Shown: positions 1 through 11,394 of the stretch, piece by piece
How positions within the stretch are numbered: position 1 is the first letter of the stretch
Layout: every line of letters begins with the position of its first letter
Source: Nageia nagi
Taxonomy: Eukaryota; Pinophyta
Length of the DNA stretch: 64,000 bases
Direction of reading: 5' to 3'
Assembly (NCBI GenBank): GCA_050084985.1
Contig: JBITNC010000001.1
Location: 158,348,001-158,412,000, forward strand
The notes under the pieces: generated by a model
Databases searched by the model: none
What the model saw: the letters and a program-made list of their open reading frames with translations, nothing else
What the model was told of the DNA's origin: nothing
Made by a program: the position numbers and the translations under genes

Positions 1-274
1 ACCAAAAAAGAAGTACCGAAGAAAGAGAGGCCTCATCGATTGAGATATCCTGTTATCACCAATTACCATAAGGAAAAGGATACTTAGCAATTCAAAATAC
101 ATTAGTTTGAAAAAGTAAGTAAGTCTATTCTTTATGCTTTGTATAACATTATGGAAGAACTAAAGAAAACACCTTCTAAAATGACCATGTTTAATGCATT
201 AAGGATTCCATGTTAGATGGACCTTTTGCAAGAAGCTTTGAAGTTTAAAAAATAGTAAAAAATGGGTAAATGAG

Positions 275-652
275 GGTAATGTTGTATTTGCAATATATGA
301 TGATGTCCCTCTAGCTCCTACAGGTATAAGAATACCCCCACCTTTTTATTTGTCCCTTAGACTAGAAGATTGGGTAGTTAAAAATTGTATGATAGATACT
401 AGAGCTGTTATTACCATGATCCCCAAAGCTGTTGCAAATGTAATGAAATTATATATTATGAGATGCATTGATGGAGTCATACAATTAGATTCTTCCTTGG
501 TAGATGTTGTTGGTAGTGTTAAAAGAGTTTCAATTACTCTTAATACATTCCCTGATATCTATTTCATTCAAGATATTATTATTGTTGATCTTCCATCTCT
601 ATTTGGAATCTGTTTATCTAGAAAGTTTACTACTAAATTGGAGGATACCTAG
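275..652 (+). pseudogene. gypsy aspartic protease (retropepsin) domain
   Basis: The frame is open back to about position 275, although no ATG is near. It reads LEDWVVKNCMIDTR, then AVITMIPKAV, then LDSSLVDVVG and VDLPSLFGICLSRKF. The order fits plant gypsy proteases in which an IDTGA catalytic motif is followed by a beta-rich domain. Here the catalytic D-T-G is D-T-R, a Gly-to-Arg change that should abolish proteolysis. In life the enzyme would cut the Gag-Pol polyprotein inside virus-like particles. Upstream (1-274), after allowing for stops, a linker containing MTMFNALRIPC is readable in another frame. The domain ends at a stop at 650-652 and the next domain lies in a different frame. Confidence 0.75.
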
Positions 653-654
653 CT

Positions 655-1611
655 TTAGATTATACACATCTTTTACTTCCCTTCCAAAATAAATAAGTTA
701 CGATTTCGAATGAGGCTACCAAAAGTGTTCATCTTAAGATAATCACAGAGTAGAATTGTATGAATGGTCCTAAACCTGTAGAAGTGTTTGAAAGGGATAC
801 ACTCAAAGAAACACTATTAACAACTAAAATTATTTCAACAAATGACCTCAATTATCAAGTCACAAATATTGGCATGAGCAACTATTATTTATATGAAAAT
901 GTGCAATGAATTTCAATCACAGCTAAAAGAGAGCATGAGATGTGGACAATGTACTTTGATGGGGCAATATGTAAACATGGATGTGGAGCTAGTGTTTTCT
1001 TTAAATCACTAAAGGGACATATGAGAAGATTCTCATTAAAATTCATATGGATTCATACAAACAATGCTACTCAGTATGAAGCCCTCTATTTAGGGCTATC
1101 CAAAGCAATCAATATGGGCATCAAATATCTAATTATGCATGGTGATTCTAGACTAGTCATAAAGCAACTTAGAAACTAGATTAGTGCAAAACATCACTAT
1201 ATAAAAACCTATAGGAATAGGGTATGGGATTTATTAGAGCCCTTCCTTGCTATTAATGTTATCTCTATTCCTAGGAGGTACAATCAAGTTATTGATGCAC
1301 TTGCTAACAAAGGGGCATGTTATAATCCTGCTTGTTACAAGAGAGAAAGTTTTGCAGTTAAAGTCTTATGTAGGCCATCAATGTCTGTTGCTACAAACTT
1401 TTGGCAGGTATTTGAATCTAATGAGCATATTATAAATTTTCTATTGGATGAAGCAATGGCTTATACCTTTGGTATTAAAGAATTGCCCAACTATTTCCAA
1501 GAGTTAGATGTAACTCAACTTAGAAATAATGTCATACCAAAAGGATTGCTCTCTTTTGAAATATTGTTTGATTCAAAAGATGTTCAAAAGGCCAAATATT
1601 TGGCCATTTGA
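655..1611 (+). pseudogene. plant-type RNase H domain located upstream of RT
   Basis: One frame runs from about 655 to 1611 with a few stops, one being a TAG at 1177. The RNase H core begins at 940 with MWTMYFDGA. It continues with NNATQYEALYLGL, YLIMHGDSRLVIKQL and QVIDALANKGA. The four acidic catalytic positions (D in YFDGA, E in YEAL, D in HGDS, D in VIDAL) are all present. This matches the RVT_3/plant RNase H family that some plant Tat-type gypsy elements carry as a second RNase H. About 90 further residues with no recognised domain follow before RT. In described Tat elements the extra RNase H usually lies between the RT-linked RNase H and integrase; here it precedes RT. Confidence 0.8.
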
Positions 1612-1839
1612 AAGGAAGGTAATATTCAGCTTGAAGTAGAGCCTGAGAAATGTATAAAGATTGGATCAAAATACTCCAAACAAGAGAAAAAGATCATTTT
1701 TTACATTTATCATCAGTTTTAAGAAGAAATTGCCTAGACTTATGATGATTTGAAAATATATGAAAAAAATGTGATCCAACATACCATTGAACTTGGACCA
1801 GGAGCTAAATAATATAGACAAAAATAGAAGTCGATTAAC

Positions 1840-2530
1840 CCAAAAATAGAAGAAGCTATGAAGTAGAAATTAATCAAACTACTAGATTCTAAAATTATCT
1901 ACCCTATCAAGCATATTCTTGGGTTGCTAATCTTGTCCTAGTAAGAAAAAAGAGCAAAGAAATTAGGCTATGTGTAGATTTTAGAAATCTAAATCAAGTG
2001 TCTCTAAAAGAATCCTCTCCCTCCCATGGAGTAAATATTGCATAAAGTAGTTGCAACATGCTATTTTTTTATGATCGATGGCTACTTGAGATTTAACTAG
2101 ATTTGGGTAAAAGATGAGGACCAGTTTAAAACTACATTCACAACTAAATGGGGGACATTTTCTTTTCAAAGGATGCCCTTTGGTCTTTCCAATGTAGGGG
2201 CAACCTTTCAAAGAGCCATGGATAATGCCTTTGGTGATATGATAAACAAGATTATCCTAGTTTAGCTAGATGATATCATAATATTTTCAATAAGTAGATA
2301 AGATCATTTGCATCATCTTAAGCAACTTTTTGAAAAATGTATAGATTTTGGGATCTCAATCAATCCCAAAAAGTCCATTTTTATGGTTAACCAAGGAAAA
2401 CTGCTTGGTCATATTATCTTAGAAAAGGAGTTGGCAATTGATCCAAACACAGTAAAATCTATTGAAGTGTTGCCCTTCCCCTCCAACAAGAACACCCTGC
2501 AATCTTTTCTTAGTAAACAAATTTTGTAAG
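1840..2530 (+). pseudogene. gypsy reverse transcriptase domain
   Basis: The RT blocks are recognisable across frameshifts. RLCVDFRNLNQ is near 1970, FQRMPFGLSNVGATFQRAMD is at about 2167-2226, and the catalytic block reads LV*LDDIIIFS at about 2256-2290. The catalytic Tyr of YLDD is a TAG stop. Downstream come INPKKSIFMV and LLGHIILEKEL, the usual RT thumb/connection motifs of gypsy elements. A one-base shift near 1920 moves the frame before the VDFRNLN motif. The enzyme would copy element RNA into cDNA; this copy cannot. Confidence 0.88.
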
Positions 2531-3110
2531 AAAAATTATTAATGATTTTTTAGAAATAGTATCTCCAATTATTGCAATGTTAAAGAAAGATGTTGTATTT
2601 TTCTAGTCAAAGGAAACAAAGCAAGCTTTTTAATACATAAAAAAGGCTATAACAAAAGCTCTTATTTTGAAGAATCCATATTTTTCAAAAGATTTAATTA
2701 TGTATGCATATGGGGCAAAGAAAAGCATTGCTATAATTTGAGCATAAAAGGATGATTAGAAAGAAGAGCATTCAATTGCCTTTCATAGCCAAACACAGCA
2801 CCAACACCAAAAAAGGTATTCATTGATTGAGAAGTAAGTGTTTTCTATAATGAAAGGACTTAAAAAGTTTAAGCATCATGTGTCCCATAATAAGATCCTT
2901 ATGTATACTATTCACCATGATGTAAGAAACTATGTCATTCAAGAAGAATTGGGTGAAGGGAAAGTTGGTTGGATCATGAAGATAATGGAATATAATGTAA
3001 AAATTAAATCAACCAGGCTTATTAGGGGTAAGGCTCTCTGTGAAAACATAGCAAAAGCATCACACACGATTGCTATCATAGAGGATGAACTGAACATCTC
3101 AATCTAGAAA
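2531..3110 (+). pseudogene. gypsy RT-linked RNase H domain
   Basis: Directly after RT come KETKQAFQYIKKAI-like and ALILKNPYFSKDLIMYAYGA segments, then EEHSIAFHSQT and KQVFSIMKGLKKFKHH (ORF from 2838). These match the tether and RNase H of gypsy pol, with LIMYAYGA in place of the usual first Asp motif. The frame 2838-3107 is open and ends near ALCENIAKAS. Stops interrupt the part before 2838. The first catalytic Asp seems to be lost (YAYGA where D-A-S is normal), so activity is unlikely. Confidence 0.7.
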
Positions 3111-4380
3111 GTGATTGAATAAAATAATTTATTTTTTATTTTTAGACTGGCAAATACCCTAAATCTTTAGATGGATTTCAAAGGAGAAGATTTAGACTAC
3201 AAGCTTTGAAATTTGTGATGATAGACAACCATCTTTATAGAAAAAAATTTAATCAAACCCTTTTAAGATGTGTAACTCATGATGAAGCTAGGAGAATATT
3301 ACATGAATTTCATTACGGATTCTCTGGATGACACTATAGTGGTCCAACTACTACAGCAAAAATACTACAAGCTAGGTACTATTAGCTTACTATATTTTAG
3401 GATTCATTCAAGATAGCCTAGGAACGTGATAAATGTAGCAGCTAGTTTGTGAAAAAAAGAAGGCAAGATACAATTCCTTTTAAGCCTATGGTTGTTGAGG
3501 AGCCTTTTTAACAATGGAGTCTTGATTCATTGGTGTTATAAATCCTAATTCCTCAATGGGCCATAAGTTTATTATGAATACAATATATTATTTTACAAGA
3601 TGATCAGAAGCTATGCCATGCAAAAATGCAAATAAGGAGGCAGTGATAGAGATGATCAAGAGAATAATCACTTGCTTTGGTATTCCATAAATTTTTATGT
3701 CAGATAATGGTCCTACAATCATCAAAGCTAATTTGTCAAAATTTGTTGTTGAGTACGAGATCTACTGGTTATTTTCTTCAAACTATTACCCCAAGGGAAT
3801 GGGTTAGCAGAATCAACCAATAAGAACCTAACTCAGATCATCAAAAGAATAATTGAAGGGAATTCTAGACAATGGCATACATAATTAGAATATGCATTAT
3901 GGAAAGATAGAATTAGTATCAAGTAAGCTATCAATACATCCCCTTATGCATTTGTATATGGTAAAAGACCAGTATTGCCAATTCATCTTGAGTTACTTGT
4001 ACTAAATCTTTTGCAAGAGCTAGAAGACTATGACTTCAAACCACTGCAAGCTAGATTTAATCAGCTCCTAAAGTTGGAAGAAGATCAAAACAAAGCATAT
4101 GAGCCCTTCCAACATAGATAGTAGATAGTTAAGAAATGGTTTGACAAGAAGAAGTCTTCTTGGGTAAATTTTGAAATAGGAGATATTGTCCTCAAATGGG
4201 ATGAGGAAAGATCAAAGCCCAAGAAACACCATAAGTTCAATTCCTTCTAGAGCAGGCCCTACATCATCACTCAAACTATGCATAATAATGCATTTAGACT
4301 GTAAGATATCATCAATTCTTGGGACCTACCCATCCTAGTAAATGAGGTCTATTTGAAACACTATTAGGTAATAGGTGATT
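3111..4380 (+). pseudogene. gypsy integrase with GPY/F-like module
   Basis: The zinc-binding N-terminal region is visible as RRILHEFHYGFSG followed by HYSGPTTTAKILQARYY and a Cys-rich stretch (ERDKCSS). The catalytic core shows QWSLDSLVL (first D), IFMSDNGPTI (second D) and, after a frame change, PKGMGLAESTNKNL (the E). The C-terminal part contains FEIGDIVLKWDEE and RPYIITQTMHNNAFRL, which resemble the GPY/F module. Stops and at least two frame changes break it. The protein would insert cDNA into the genome. No chromodomain follows; an A-rich tract begins at about 4425. Confidence 0.8.
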
Positions 4381-4949
4381 ATACAACACCCGCTAAAAAT
4401 TGTACATTGTATAAACTATATTTAAAAAATTAAAAATAAAAATAAAAATAAAAAATAAAAACAAAAAATTAGTTTATACATTCCTTGTAGCTTATGCACA
4501 TTTCCTATAGGTAGTCATTAATGTGAAGCATTAACTAGGCATGGTATGGTATTAAACTTGTTTATCGCTAACTATTCAATCAAAAGGATAACATTTAAGG
4601 AGAGGGTTTACTCAGATTTCCCACCAATCATGCCTTATCTCCCAATTTGAATTCGACATGCTCCAAATTAATGCATTCCCATTTTTCATCCATGATGCCA
4701 TATTGTGCATAAGCCCCAACAATCCTCAAGTATTAATTACTATTAATAGACACATTAGCCATAAAACCTAGGGAAATAAAACATGCTCAACCTAGGCAAA
4801 TAAAACATACTCACTAGCCCTCTTATTCTTCACTTAGCAATTTCAGAGCATAAGTTTTTAAAATAACTAGAGCCTAAAACCTATAGTGCAATTTGAGTGA
4901 GAAAAAAAGTGAGTTGCAAAGCTTTATTTTGTAGGATTTCATATTTTTA
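4381..4949. other. non-coding spacer with A-rich tract
   Basis: An imperfect AAAAAT-type tract lies at about 4425-4470, just after the integrase end. The rest is AT-rich with no convincing ORF, LTR boundary or known motif. It separates pol from the downstream reading frame of unknown function. Confidence 0.5.
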
Positions 4950-6185
4950 ATGCTAAACCATGTTGCAAATAAAATATTAGACACCATGATGGTAACCCAA
5001 CCATCAACTATGATAGATCATGAGGGGGTGGATGCTAATCTCATTGTAATTCAAGAGGAATATCTTGAGAATGCTCATGGCATCAATTGGATGGATATGG
5101 GAGTGATTAATCACATGGATACTTGGCACGTTAATCCCATGAGGATCCTATTGCATCACATGAAACCCAAAGTTGTGGGTAAAGTTAAATCATTGGCTAA
5201 TTCTAAGATAGATGTCATGATAGATCAAGGCTTTACATATTATGTGTCCTATGAATCCTTCACCTATCCTAAGTTGCTATATGCTATTATGCTCAAGCAT
5301 AGCCCAAAGGGGTATGAAATTAGAGCTTTCAAGGTGCAACAACCAAAGGAGGCTGAATCTGGGTACCAACCTAAGGTCTTTTTGAATTATTCACCTAAGG
5401 CCATTGTGTATGCATTTGTAGTCCTGACCGACTAGACCTTTCACATCAAGAAGCAACTTGATCTAAAATAAGAGAAGGCAAATTTTTATTGAAATAAAGC
5501 TGAAATGCTAGATTGGATTAATGAGAGATATGGGGGGAGGACCACCAAGCTACTATAGAGCTATGATATCACTTACCTTGAGAATTCTTAGGACAAAAAG
5601 GTCTTGCAAGCATTGGTAGTGATTCTCAGGAAGAAGACCCAAATTGAAGTGGATGAAGCGATGATGAGGATGGCCTATAACATCATAGAGGCTCACATTT
5701 GCTATGATTATTTTACTTTCATCTCGAATGAGGTAAGGAAAGATTTATTCAAAATAGAAAAATTTGATTTTTGACATTCTTCCTACCTATGGTGGCTCAT
5801 AGTCCACCAAAACTTGGAGGTACTAATGGAGGAAGGACTTCAAGTTGAACTTGCAACCATGACCATGAGGCTTATGCCAATTGACTTGAGAGTCCCTGTA
5901 TTGACCAAGCTGTATGCATCATACTATGAATTCATGGAGAAATTTTATGCATTGATGGGGCATATTCTAACAAGGAAGCCACCTCACAGGTTGGGCCAGT
6001 TGACCATGAGAGAATTGTAGGGAGGAAATAAGATAGGTGAATGGTTTTTTTTGAAAAATAGAACTGTAATTATAAGGTATGGGTATTTTGAGAATCCATT
6101 TTTCTTACCTAAATTTGTTACTACCCAATTGTTATTTATGAAAATGGGTAGGCAATTATGTGTTATAAATATGGGTTTTGGGTAA
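4950..6185 (+). pseudogene. unknown long reading frame downstream of gypsy pol, N-terminal half
   Basis: A single frame from 4950 to about 6185 is open except for about eight TAG, TAA or TGA codons. The longest uninterrupted part is 161 aa (4950-5435). Most interruptions sit where Gln is plausible, for example VLTD*TFHIKKQLDLK*EKA. Readable blocks include MRILLHHMKPKVVGK, EMLDWINERYGG, LQALVVILRKKTQIEVDEAM, YDYFTFISNEVRKDLF and YLWWLIVHQNLEVL. I do not recognise the protein. It looks globular, with no zinc knuckle, protease or envelope-like membrane segment. Its place directly 3' of pol suggests an extra ORF of the same retroelement, but a neighbouring unrelated gene cannot be excluded. Confidence 0.55.
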
Positions 6186-6499
6186 TTTCAAACCTGTTGT
6201 AAATATGTTGGCAACTACAAAAAAATTTACATTATTAGAAATAGGTTGTAAAGATAGTATAGTTGATTTCATTGTATAGAATTTCAAGTTTGAAATGGTA
6301 GATTCTACTTGGGCATATGACCCACTAGGAGAAATTACAAAGATTATAAGCTCAAATAAAAAGTGCCTGACTTTTGCTCATGAGCCCTGACCCCATATTG
6401 AATATTTTGTTAATCAATATAAATAGGAAGCCAAGGTGTCCCCAAAGTGGGAGTTTGGAATTTTGAATAAAGCTTGGTTAACCCTAGAGGGTATTAAAA

Positions 6500-8560
6500 A
6501 GTACAAAAACTAGGAGGTTAGGAGGCAAGAGTTTTCCCTAAACTTGAAGATTTTGGCCCAACGCAGTTGAGAGATGAGTTGGGTTAGGGCCCCAACAAGA
6601 TCCATTATTTTACCAAGTTTAGATTTGAATACATAACTAAAATCCATCATGTTGAAAAGCAATTATTTGGTGAATTCAATTATGATAAATAATGGGAAGC
6701 CTAGTATACACAAGACCCGCTATAGAAAATGGGAAAACCTCTCCCACCCAATTTTCAAGGAAAATCATAAAGGGGGACAAAGAGAAAAGAGGTTGGAGAA
6801 CCATCTAATTCAACACAACCAGCAAAAAGAAAGAAAGGATATCAATCAAAAATAACTACTTCCCAAGAATCCTCTCTAAAGAAAAGAAGAAGAGTTCAAA
6901 CTTTGGTGTAAGCATAAGCAGAACAAGCCCTAGAGGAGGATAAGAAACCCAAAAAGAAGCCTCAAACCATATAGCCATAAGTATCTAGGAGTACACAAAC
7001 TCCATCCCCCAAAGTTAGTTAAGAGATGCTTGAATCAATTACTAAAGAAACATAGGTGTTTGATGTTGAAGAGACTCAAAAACCCTAAAGCATAGACACC
7101 ATTATTTACCAAGATGCTCAAGAAGAAATAGGGGATCAAGTCCAACAAGGAGGGGGAAATGTACTTGGCATGAGTGGTGCTACAACAACTGGAGGTGAAG
7201 CAAGTAGAGATGGAGGTGATGATAAGGATGAAGATCCTAAGAAGAAGAAGGACTTCAATCCAACAAATAACACTCCTAAGAAGGAGAAAAACCTATAGAA
7301 TAAAAATAAGAGGAAGTTGAAATACTAGCTTCCACTCATAAGACAATAGAGAAACCTCCACAACAAACTTTAGGATCTACTTTAGGAGTAAGTACAAAAC
7401 TACATTCTTTAATTCCTTTCTCTACAGCCTCATAAAAGGAAATTAAAAGTATTTTTTCAACTCAAATAGTTTAGCCCATTGATTGGGCAACATTTATAAA
7501 TAAACGCCCTATGCTCCTAGAGCAACACTTTAAGATTTTGAGTAGATTCATAGAAATGGAAGATATAAATTTTACCCAGATGTCTTTCAAAGAAGGGAAA
7601 CCAGATACTACTCCCATGATGATTATACATGTAAATATGCAGAGTGCCCTAGCTATTGATCAATCATGGTTGCTTGTAAATACTTCCATGGTGGTTGGCA
7701 AAAGTCACCAATCTATGGATAATAAGATCGATAGATTAAATAAGAAGATATATCAATATAAAAAGGATTGCTCCCTTAAATACAAAATAATTGCCAAGTT
7801 GCAGAATCAGAATAAGGATTTATTAGAAAAGCTAGACAAGTAGAAGTCTGAATTTGAGAAGAGCTTAGAGTAAGGTAAGGTTGAGCTAGAGAATGTAAGA
7901 AAATAAATAGAGGACCTGAAAGCTCAATCCATTGTAATTGATAGCCAAAAGGCTAAATAGATTGAAAAAGAGTTGCAAAAGGAAATAATGATGAATAAAG
8001 TACTTAATAATGATAAGATAAAGCTACTGCAGATTATAAAAAACTTCAAAAAGTCCTTAGTTGAACAAATAGGATAAAGGTTGGTGAGTTTATCATAGTT
8101 GCATTTATTGAAAAATCAAATAGAATAAGCTCTCTAATAGAATATTACCTAGGATACTTTGCACAAGTTAGCCCTAAATGTACCCAAGTTAATAATTGAA
8201 GGAATGTAGAGTTGGCTTAAAGCCCTGACTAAAAAGGATCTAGCTACCATCACCACCAGGCCAAGGCAAACTATTTTAAGAAGAACTAAGGATGTCTGCA
8301 AGTTCTAGGACCTGATATTTATTATAGATATTTAGAAATAACAATTTAAGATAGAAATTGGTTTTATTAACAAATTCTTTCATTCTTTAATAGAATTAAA
8401 AGCTCCAAAATTGTGGGAAGAATAAGATGTATAGGGTAGTGCCAACTAATGGGTGGCCAATACTATTCAATTTTTGGACCAGCCTTCCCTAGAGACAAAT
8501 TTTAGATCTATAGAAAATAAATGAAATAGGTCAAGAGGCAATCACAAGGTTTTTATATCT
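6500..8560 (+). pseudogene. unknown reading frame downstream of gypsy pol, Lys-rich and coiled-coil C-terminal half
   Basis: After a decayed stretch (6186-6500) coding-like sequence resumes in other frames. One block reads TQLRDELG and IHYFTKFRFEYITKIHHVEK. A basic linker follows with PAKRKKGYQSK, LKKRRRVQTLV, DDKDEDPKKKKDF and several QxQ-type sites turned to stops. The ORF 7511-7843 has MSFKEGKPDTTPMMIIHV and then a heptad-rich stretch (NKIDRLNKKIYQYKKD, KIIAKLQNQNKDLLEKLDK). This continues through stops to about 8200 and is probably a coiled coil. The sequence ends at the CACTA element inserted at 8576. With the preceding half it would make a protein of roughly 1,100-1,200 residues. Function unknown. 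Confidence 0.5.
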
Positions 8561-8575
8561 TGGAAAACTAGAAAA

Positions 8576-8616
8576 TACTACTATATTTTAGCGATTTTAC
8601 ATCATACAATGCATTA
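8576..8616 (+). repeat. left terminal inverted repeat of CACTA-type element
   Basis: Pairs with 9592-9632 in inverted orientation with about 10 mismatches over 41 bp. Most differences are C/T or G/A transitions. Begins TACTAC where CACTAC is expected. Confidence 0.8.
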
Positions 8617-8779
8617 ATCCATAGTCTTATTTTTTAAAAAAATCATAGAAATCTTGATCCATCAATTGATGCTAAGGGTACTGTTAAACAAAGTGTCAAG
8701 TAATACATCATTTAGCATCATATATCAAGTTATGAGAATCAAATAATTGACACTATACATGACTTTTATACGTCATGTA

Positions 8780-9200
8780 TGCATCAAACAATGCATCAAC
8801 ATGACCGGGATGAGGGTTTACATCTTGTCAAACAATTCATTTGTCTTGTCTATTCTTTCATATTTTGTATATATGTCTAATAGGGTACTCACAACCATAA
8901 CATTCAATAAAAAATTTATTTTAAAGAGTATTTGATGTATGTATAAACCCTTTTACAAATCTCTCATTTTGGTGCATGCTTTGAGGATGTTAGGAAATTT
9001 GAATTCATTTGGTTGGACTACTGCTGATGTTTATTGCATTTGATGAAACAATTTCAATGTTTGTTGGGGAAAGTTGTATCTTTGGTAACCCAAAATTATC
9101 ACATTCCATGAGCATACAGTCAAAAACTTCATGGGCATCCACCAAACTTTGAGGGCCTCCTCTAATAAACTTCATGGATGTTTGAAGCATGCAATGCATA
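8780..9200 (-). pseudogene. PPR protein gene fragment inside CACTA-type element
   Basis: Read on the minus strand with frame changes, the segment gives SLVDAHEVFDCM, SWNVIILGYQ, TLKLFHQMQ, NEFKFPNILKACTKM, YIHQILFKINFLLNVMVV and STLLDIYTKYERIDKTNEL. These are parts of two to three pentatricopeptide repeats of the PLS type. PPR proteins bind organellar RNA. The fragment has stops and shifts and no start or DYW end. It resembles the PPR pseudogene at 13640-13960, so both probably derive from one host gene family. It is in the centre of a CACTA-type element, which suggests gene capture. Confidence 0.75.
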
Positions 9201-9591
9201 TTTTCCTTACCATAAAATGCATATACACACTACTATCTACATTCTCCAACTTATCTTCAACTTCTGCAAACTTGTATCATTAAAAATATAGCCTTTTAAC
9301 TCTAAAAATACCCTTATAAAGGGAAAACTACCTTATTTATTCATCAATGGCATCATACACACCATTAAAACTCCATTTTAGATAAAGGGAATGCATCAAT
9401 GATCGATAGCAGATCATGCCATGATCAGTGTGCATGATCTGTACCTTTTTTTTATTCCATGTATCACTTGATGCACTAAAATGCATTAAACAATGCATCA
9501 AGTAATGAGTCAAAAAATGGTTTTATCTAGATTGACATAGAAATGGAAAATAATGATGCATATTACATCACGACATCAAAATATAATTTTA

Positions 9592-9632
9592 CTATGCATC
9601 GTATGACATAAAATCACTAAAATGTAATAGTG
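9592..9632 (-). repeat. right terminal inverted repeat of CACTA-type element
   Basis: Reverse complement begins CACTATTACATTTTAGTG and matches the left end at 8576. It is followed immediately by the AAA duplication at 9633-9635. Confidence 0.8.
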
Positions 9633-9635
9633 AAA

Positions 9636-11394
9636 TGTGCTAACAAGTTTTAGAGCAAACACTATCAAATTACAAGCATGCCCTATTTTGTCATAGAGTG
9701 ATTATCAATTTTTAAAAGATTTGTGTACAAAACTCTAGCCTTTGCTCCCAGTAGAGTTAATTCCACCACTCAAGACACCCATAAAAGCTTCATTTGGGTA
9801 GGCAAGTGGGAGTAGCAAGTAAGGGGTTCAATTCTTCAATAGGCTGAGACCTTGAGAGCTGCCAAAAGATTGTTATTCTTTCATAATCACCCTCTAAAAA
9901 TAGGGTAACATTTTGTTATTCTTTATTCATTCATTCATTTCAAATAAATCTACTCTTAACTCCCACTTCTAATACCCCTTTCATATTGTTTAAATGTTGG
10001 AAAGGCGTCTAGTCCTTATGCTTAGTCTTTTGATGAAGTTTTATTAAGGCAAAAGAGTTCCAAGTATTTTCAATAGTTTAGGTACTATACATAAGTTGAG
10101 TATCATGGATCATGATTAATGTGTCAAAGTCATATTCAAGAAGTAATGTATCATGTCCAATAAATATCATAGTATGTATAGGAAACAAATATCTAATTCA
10201 AATCTGGGTATTGTAGGAACTTGGGTATTTCATTGAATTATTGTAAATGAGAGTCTTTGTTGAGTTGAACTTACCAACGGATGATGTTATAAAACATGTA
10301 AATTTCTAGAGAAAAGTTTTTCCATACACCAAATATTCATAGGGGAGAAGCTATCTTCTAGAGCCCATTGATTTTGAGAGATTACATCATACATTTGGCC
10401 TAAAGTCAATGAGTCTTAAGATAATCAATAGCGGTAAGCATGATATTCAGCAAGAGATATTTTAGAAAGATAAACAAACAAAGCTCACTTATTTTGACTG
10501 ATGACATCACACCTTTTGTCTAAAATCAATGGGTGTTAGGTAAACCCCTACCATCACTAAAGCCTATCAAGAAGAAATAAAACCTACCAAATAAGAGAAG
10601 GAATAATGACTTGGGAAGAATACCTAGGTCCACTTCATCATAAGTGTTTAACCCTTGGGGCTCTATCAAAGATAGATCAAAAAGATTACATCTAGGAAGT
10701 ACAATAGTTCAAAGATTTCAAATTTTTAGATTTTGGCATAGATTTTACTTATTCACTATGTAATCTAACATAGTTATAACTTTAAATTGTACATTTGTAA
10801 ATAGTTCCTTATATTGTTCTTAGTCAATAGATTAGTTAAGTGCATTAATGATGAACAACCACCCAATTGTAGATATAAATGTATAAATAGTGGACTATTA
10901 TAGGTCCAAAAGATCAAACATTCTAGCAAATTTTTCCAAGTCTGTAAGATACTTTCATGTGGGATAATGCAATTTGATAATGCTTTGCCTTTGCAATATG
11001 TAGCTATTTGTTATGCTTTGTGAAACTTTTGCGTGAAGTGTTATCTTATATTGTGGCTATGTATTGTGAATGTGATATCCCAAGGGTAAAATAGTTTACT
11101 ATTCTTAATCTTGGATATGGATTGCTCCCTGTTCTGCAATGCCCTATCTATGTAGTGTTAATTTGCATTCTTTGTTTAATATGTTTATCTCTTTCTTGTT
11201 ACTCTTAGCCTATTTATCTCTTTCTAGTTACTTTAAACCTTTACCATAGATAAGAATTGGCCTTTAATCTTGAGATTGAATAGAAAACCAACACGAGAGC
11301 ATTCCCCACCACCTTCTGCTCTTTCAAAGACCCTACTATTGTGGGCAATGGAGAACATGAATAGAACAAACCCTTGAGATATATTATACTAATA
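9636..11394. other. intergenic stretch without recognised genes
   Basis: No ORF of note. A possible tRNA-derived SINE promoter lies at 9799-9834. A pair of diverged about 60-bp direct repeats lies at 10364-10420 and 10480-10540 (both contain TGA-CATCA and AAA-TCAATG blocks). A TATA-like TGTATAAATAGTGG is at about 10888-10901, so part of 10600-11200 could be an old LTR or promoter, but no partner copy was found. Confidence 0.4.
9799..9834 (+). promoter_or_regulatory. possible pol III A/B box pair (SINE-like)
   Basis: TAGGCAAGTGGG resembles an A box and GGTTCAATTCT resembles a B box, about 14 bp apart between motif edges, shorter than in most tRNA genes. A T-rich tail with TTCATTCATTCATT follows at about 9920-9940. 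No tRNA cloverleaf and no second copy in the window. Weak call. Confidence 0.25.

Larger units (their letters stand above)
1..4400 (+). mobile_element. Ty3/gypsy LTR retrotransposon, decayed pol region, runs off left edge
   Basis: Domains in order are the end of a gag/protease linker (1-274), aspartic protease, a plant-type RNase H, reverse transcriptase, a second RNase H and an integrase with an HHCC-like region, D-D-E core and GPY/F-like C-terminal module. RT before integrase makes this Ty3/gypsy rather than copia. No chromodomain follows the integrase, so it is not a typical chromovirus; Tat- or Athila-like lineages are the nearest guess. The frame is broken by many TAG/TAA stops and a few shifts, so it is not functional. 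No LTR could be recognised: the left part is outside the window and none is clear downstream. Confidence 0.85.
8576..9632. mobile_element. non-autonomous CACTA-type element carrying a PPR fragment
   Basis: The two ends form an inverted repeat of about 41 bp (8576-8616 and 9592-9632). The right end, read inward, begins CACTATTACATTTTAGTG; the left end begins TACTACTATATTTTAGCG, a C-to-T change from CACTAC. The element is flanked by AAA on both sides (8573-8575 and 9633-9635), matching the 3-bp target duplication made by CACTA transposons. It has no transposase. Copies of ATGCATCA and variants crowd both subterminal regions, as expected for transposase-binding repeats. The middle holds a PPR gene fragment on the minus strand. 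Confidence 0.8.
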
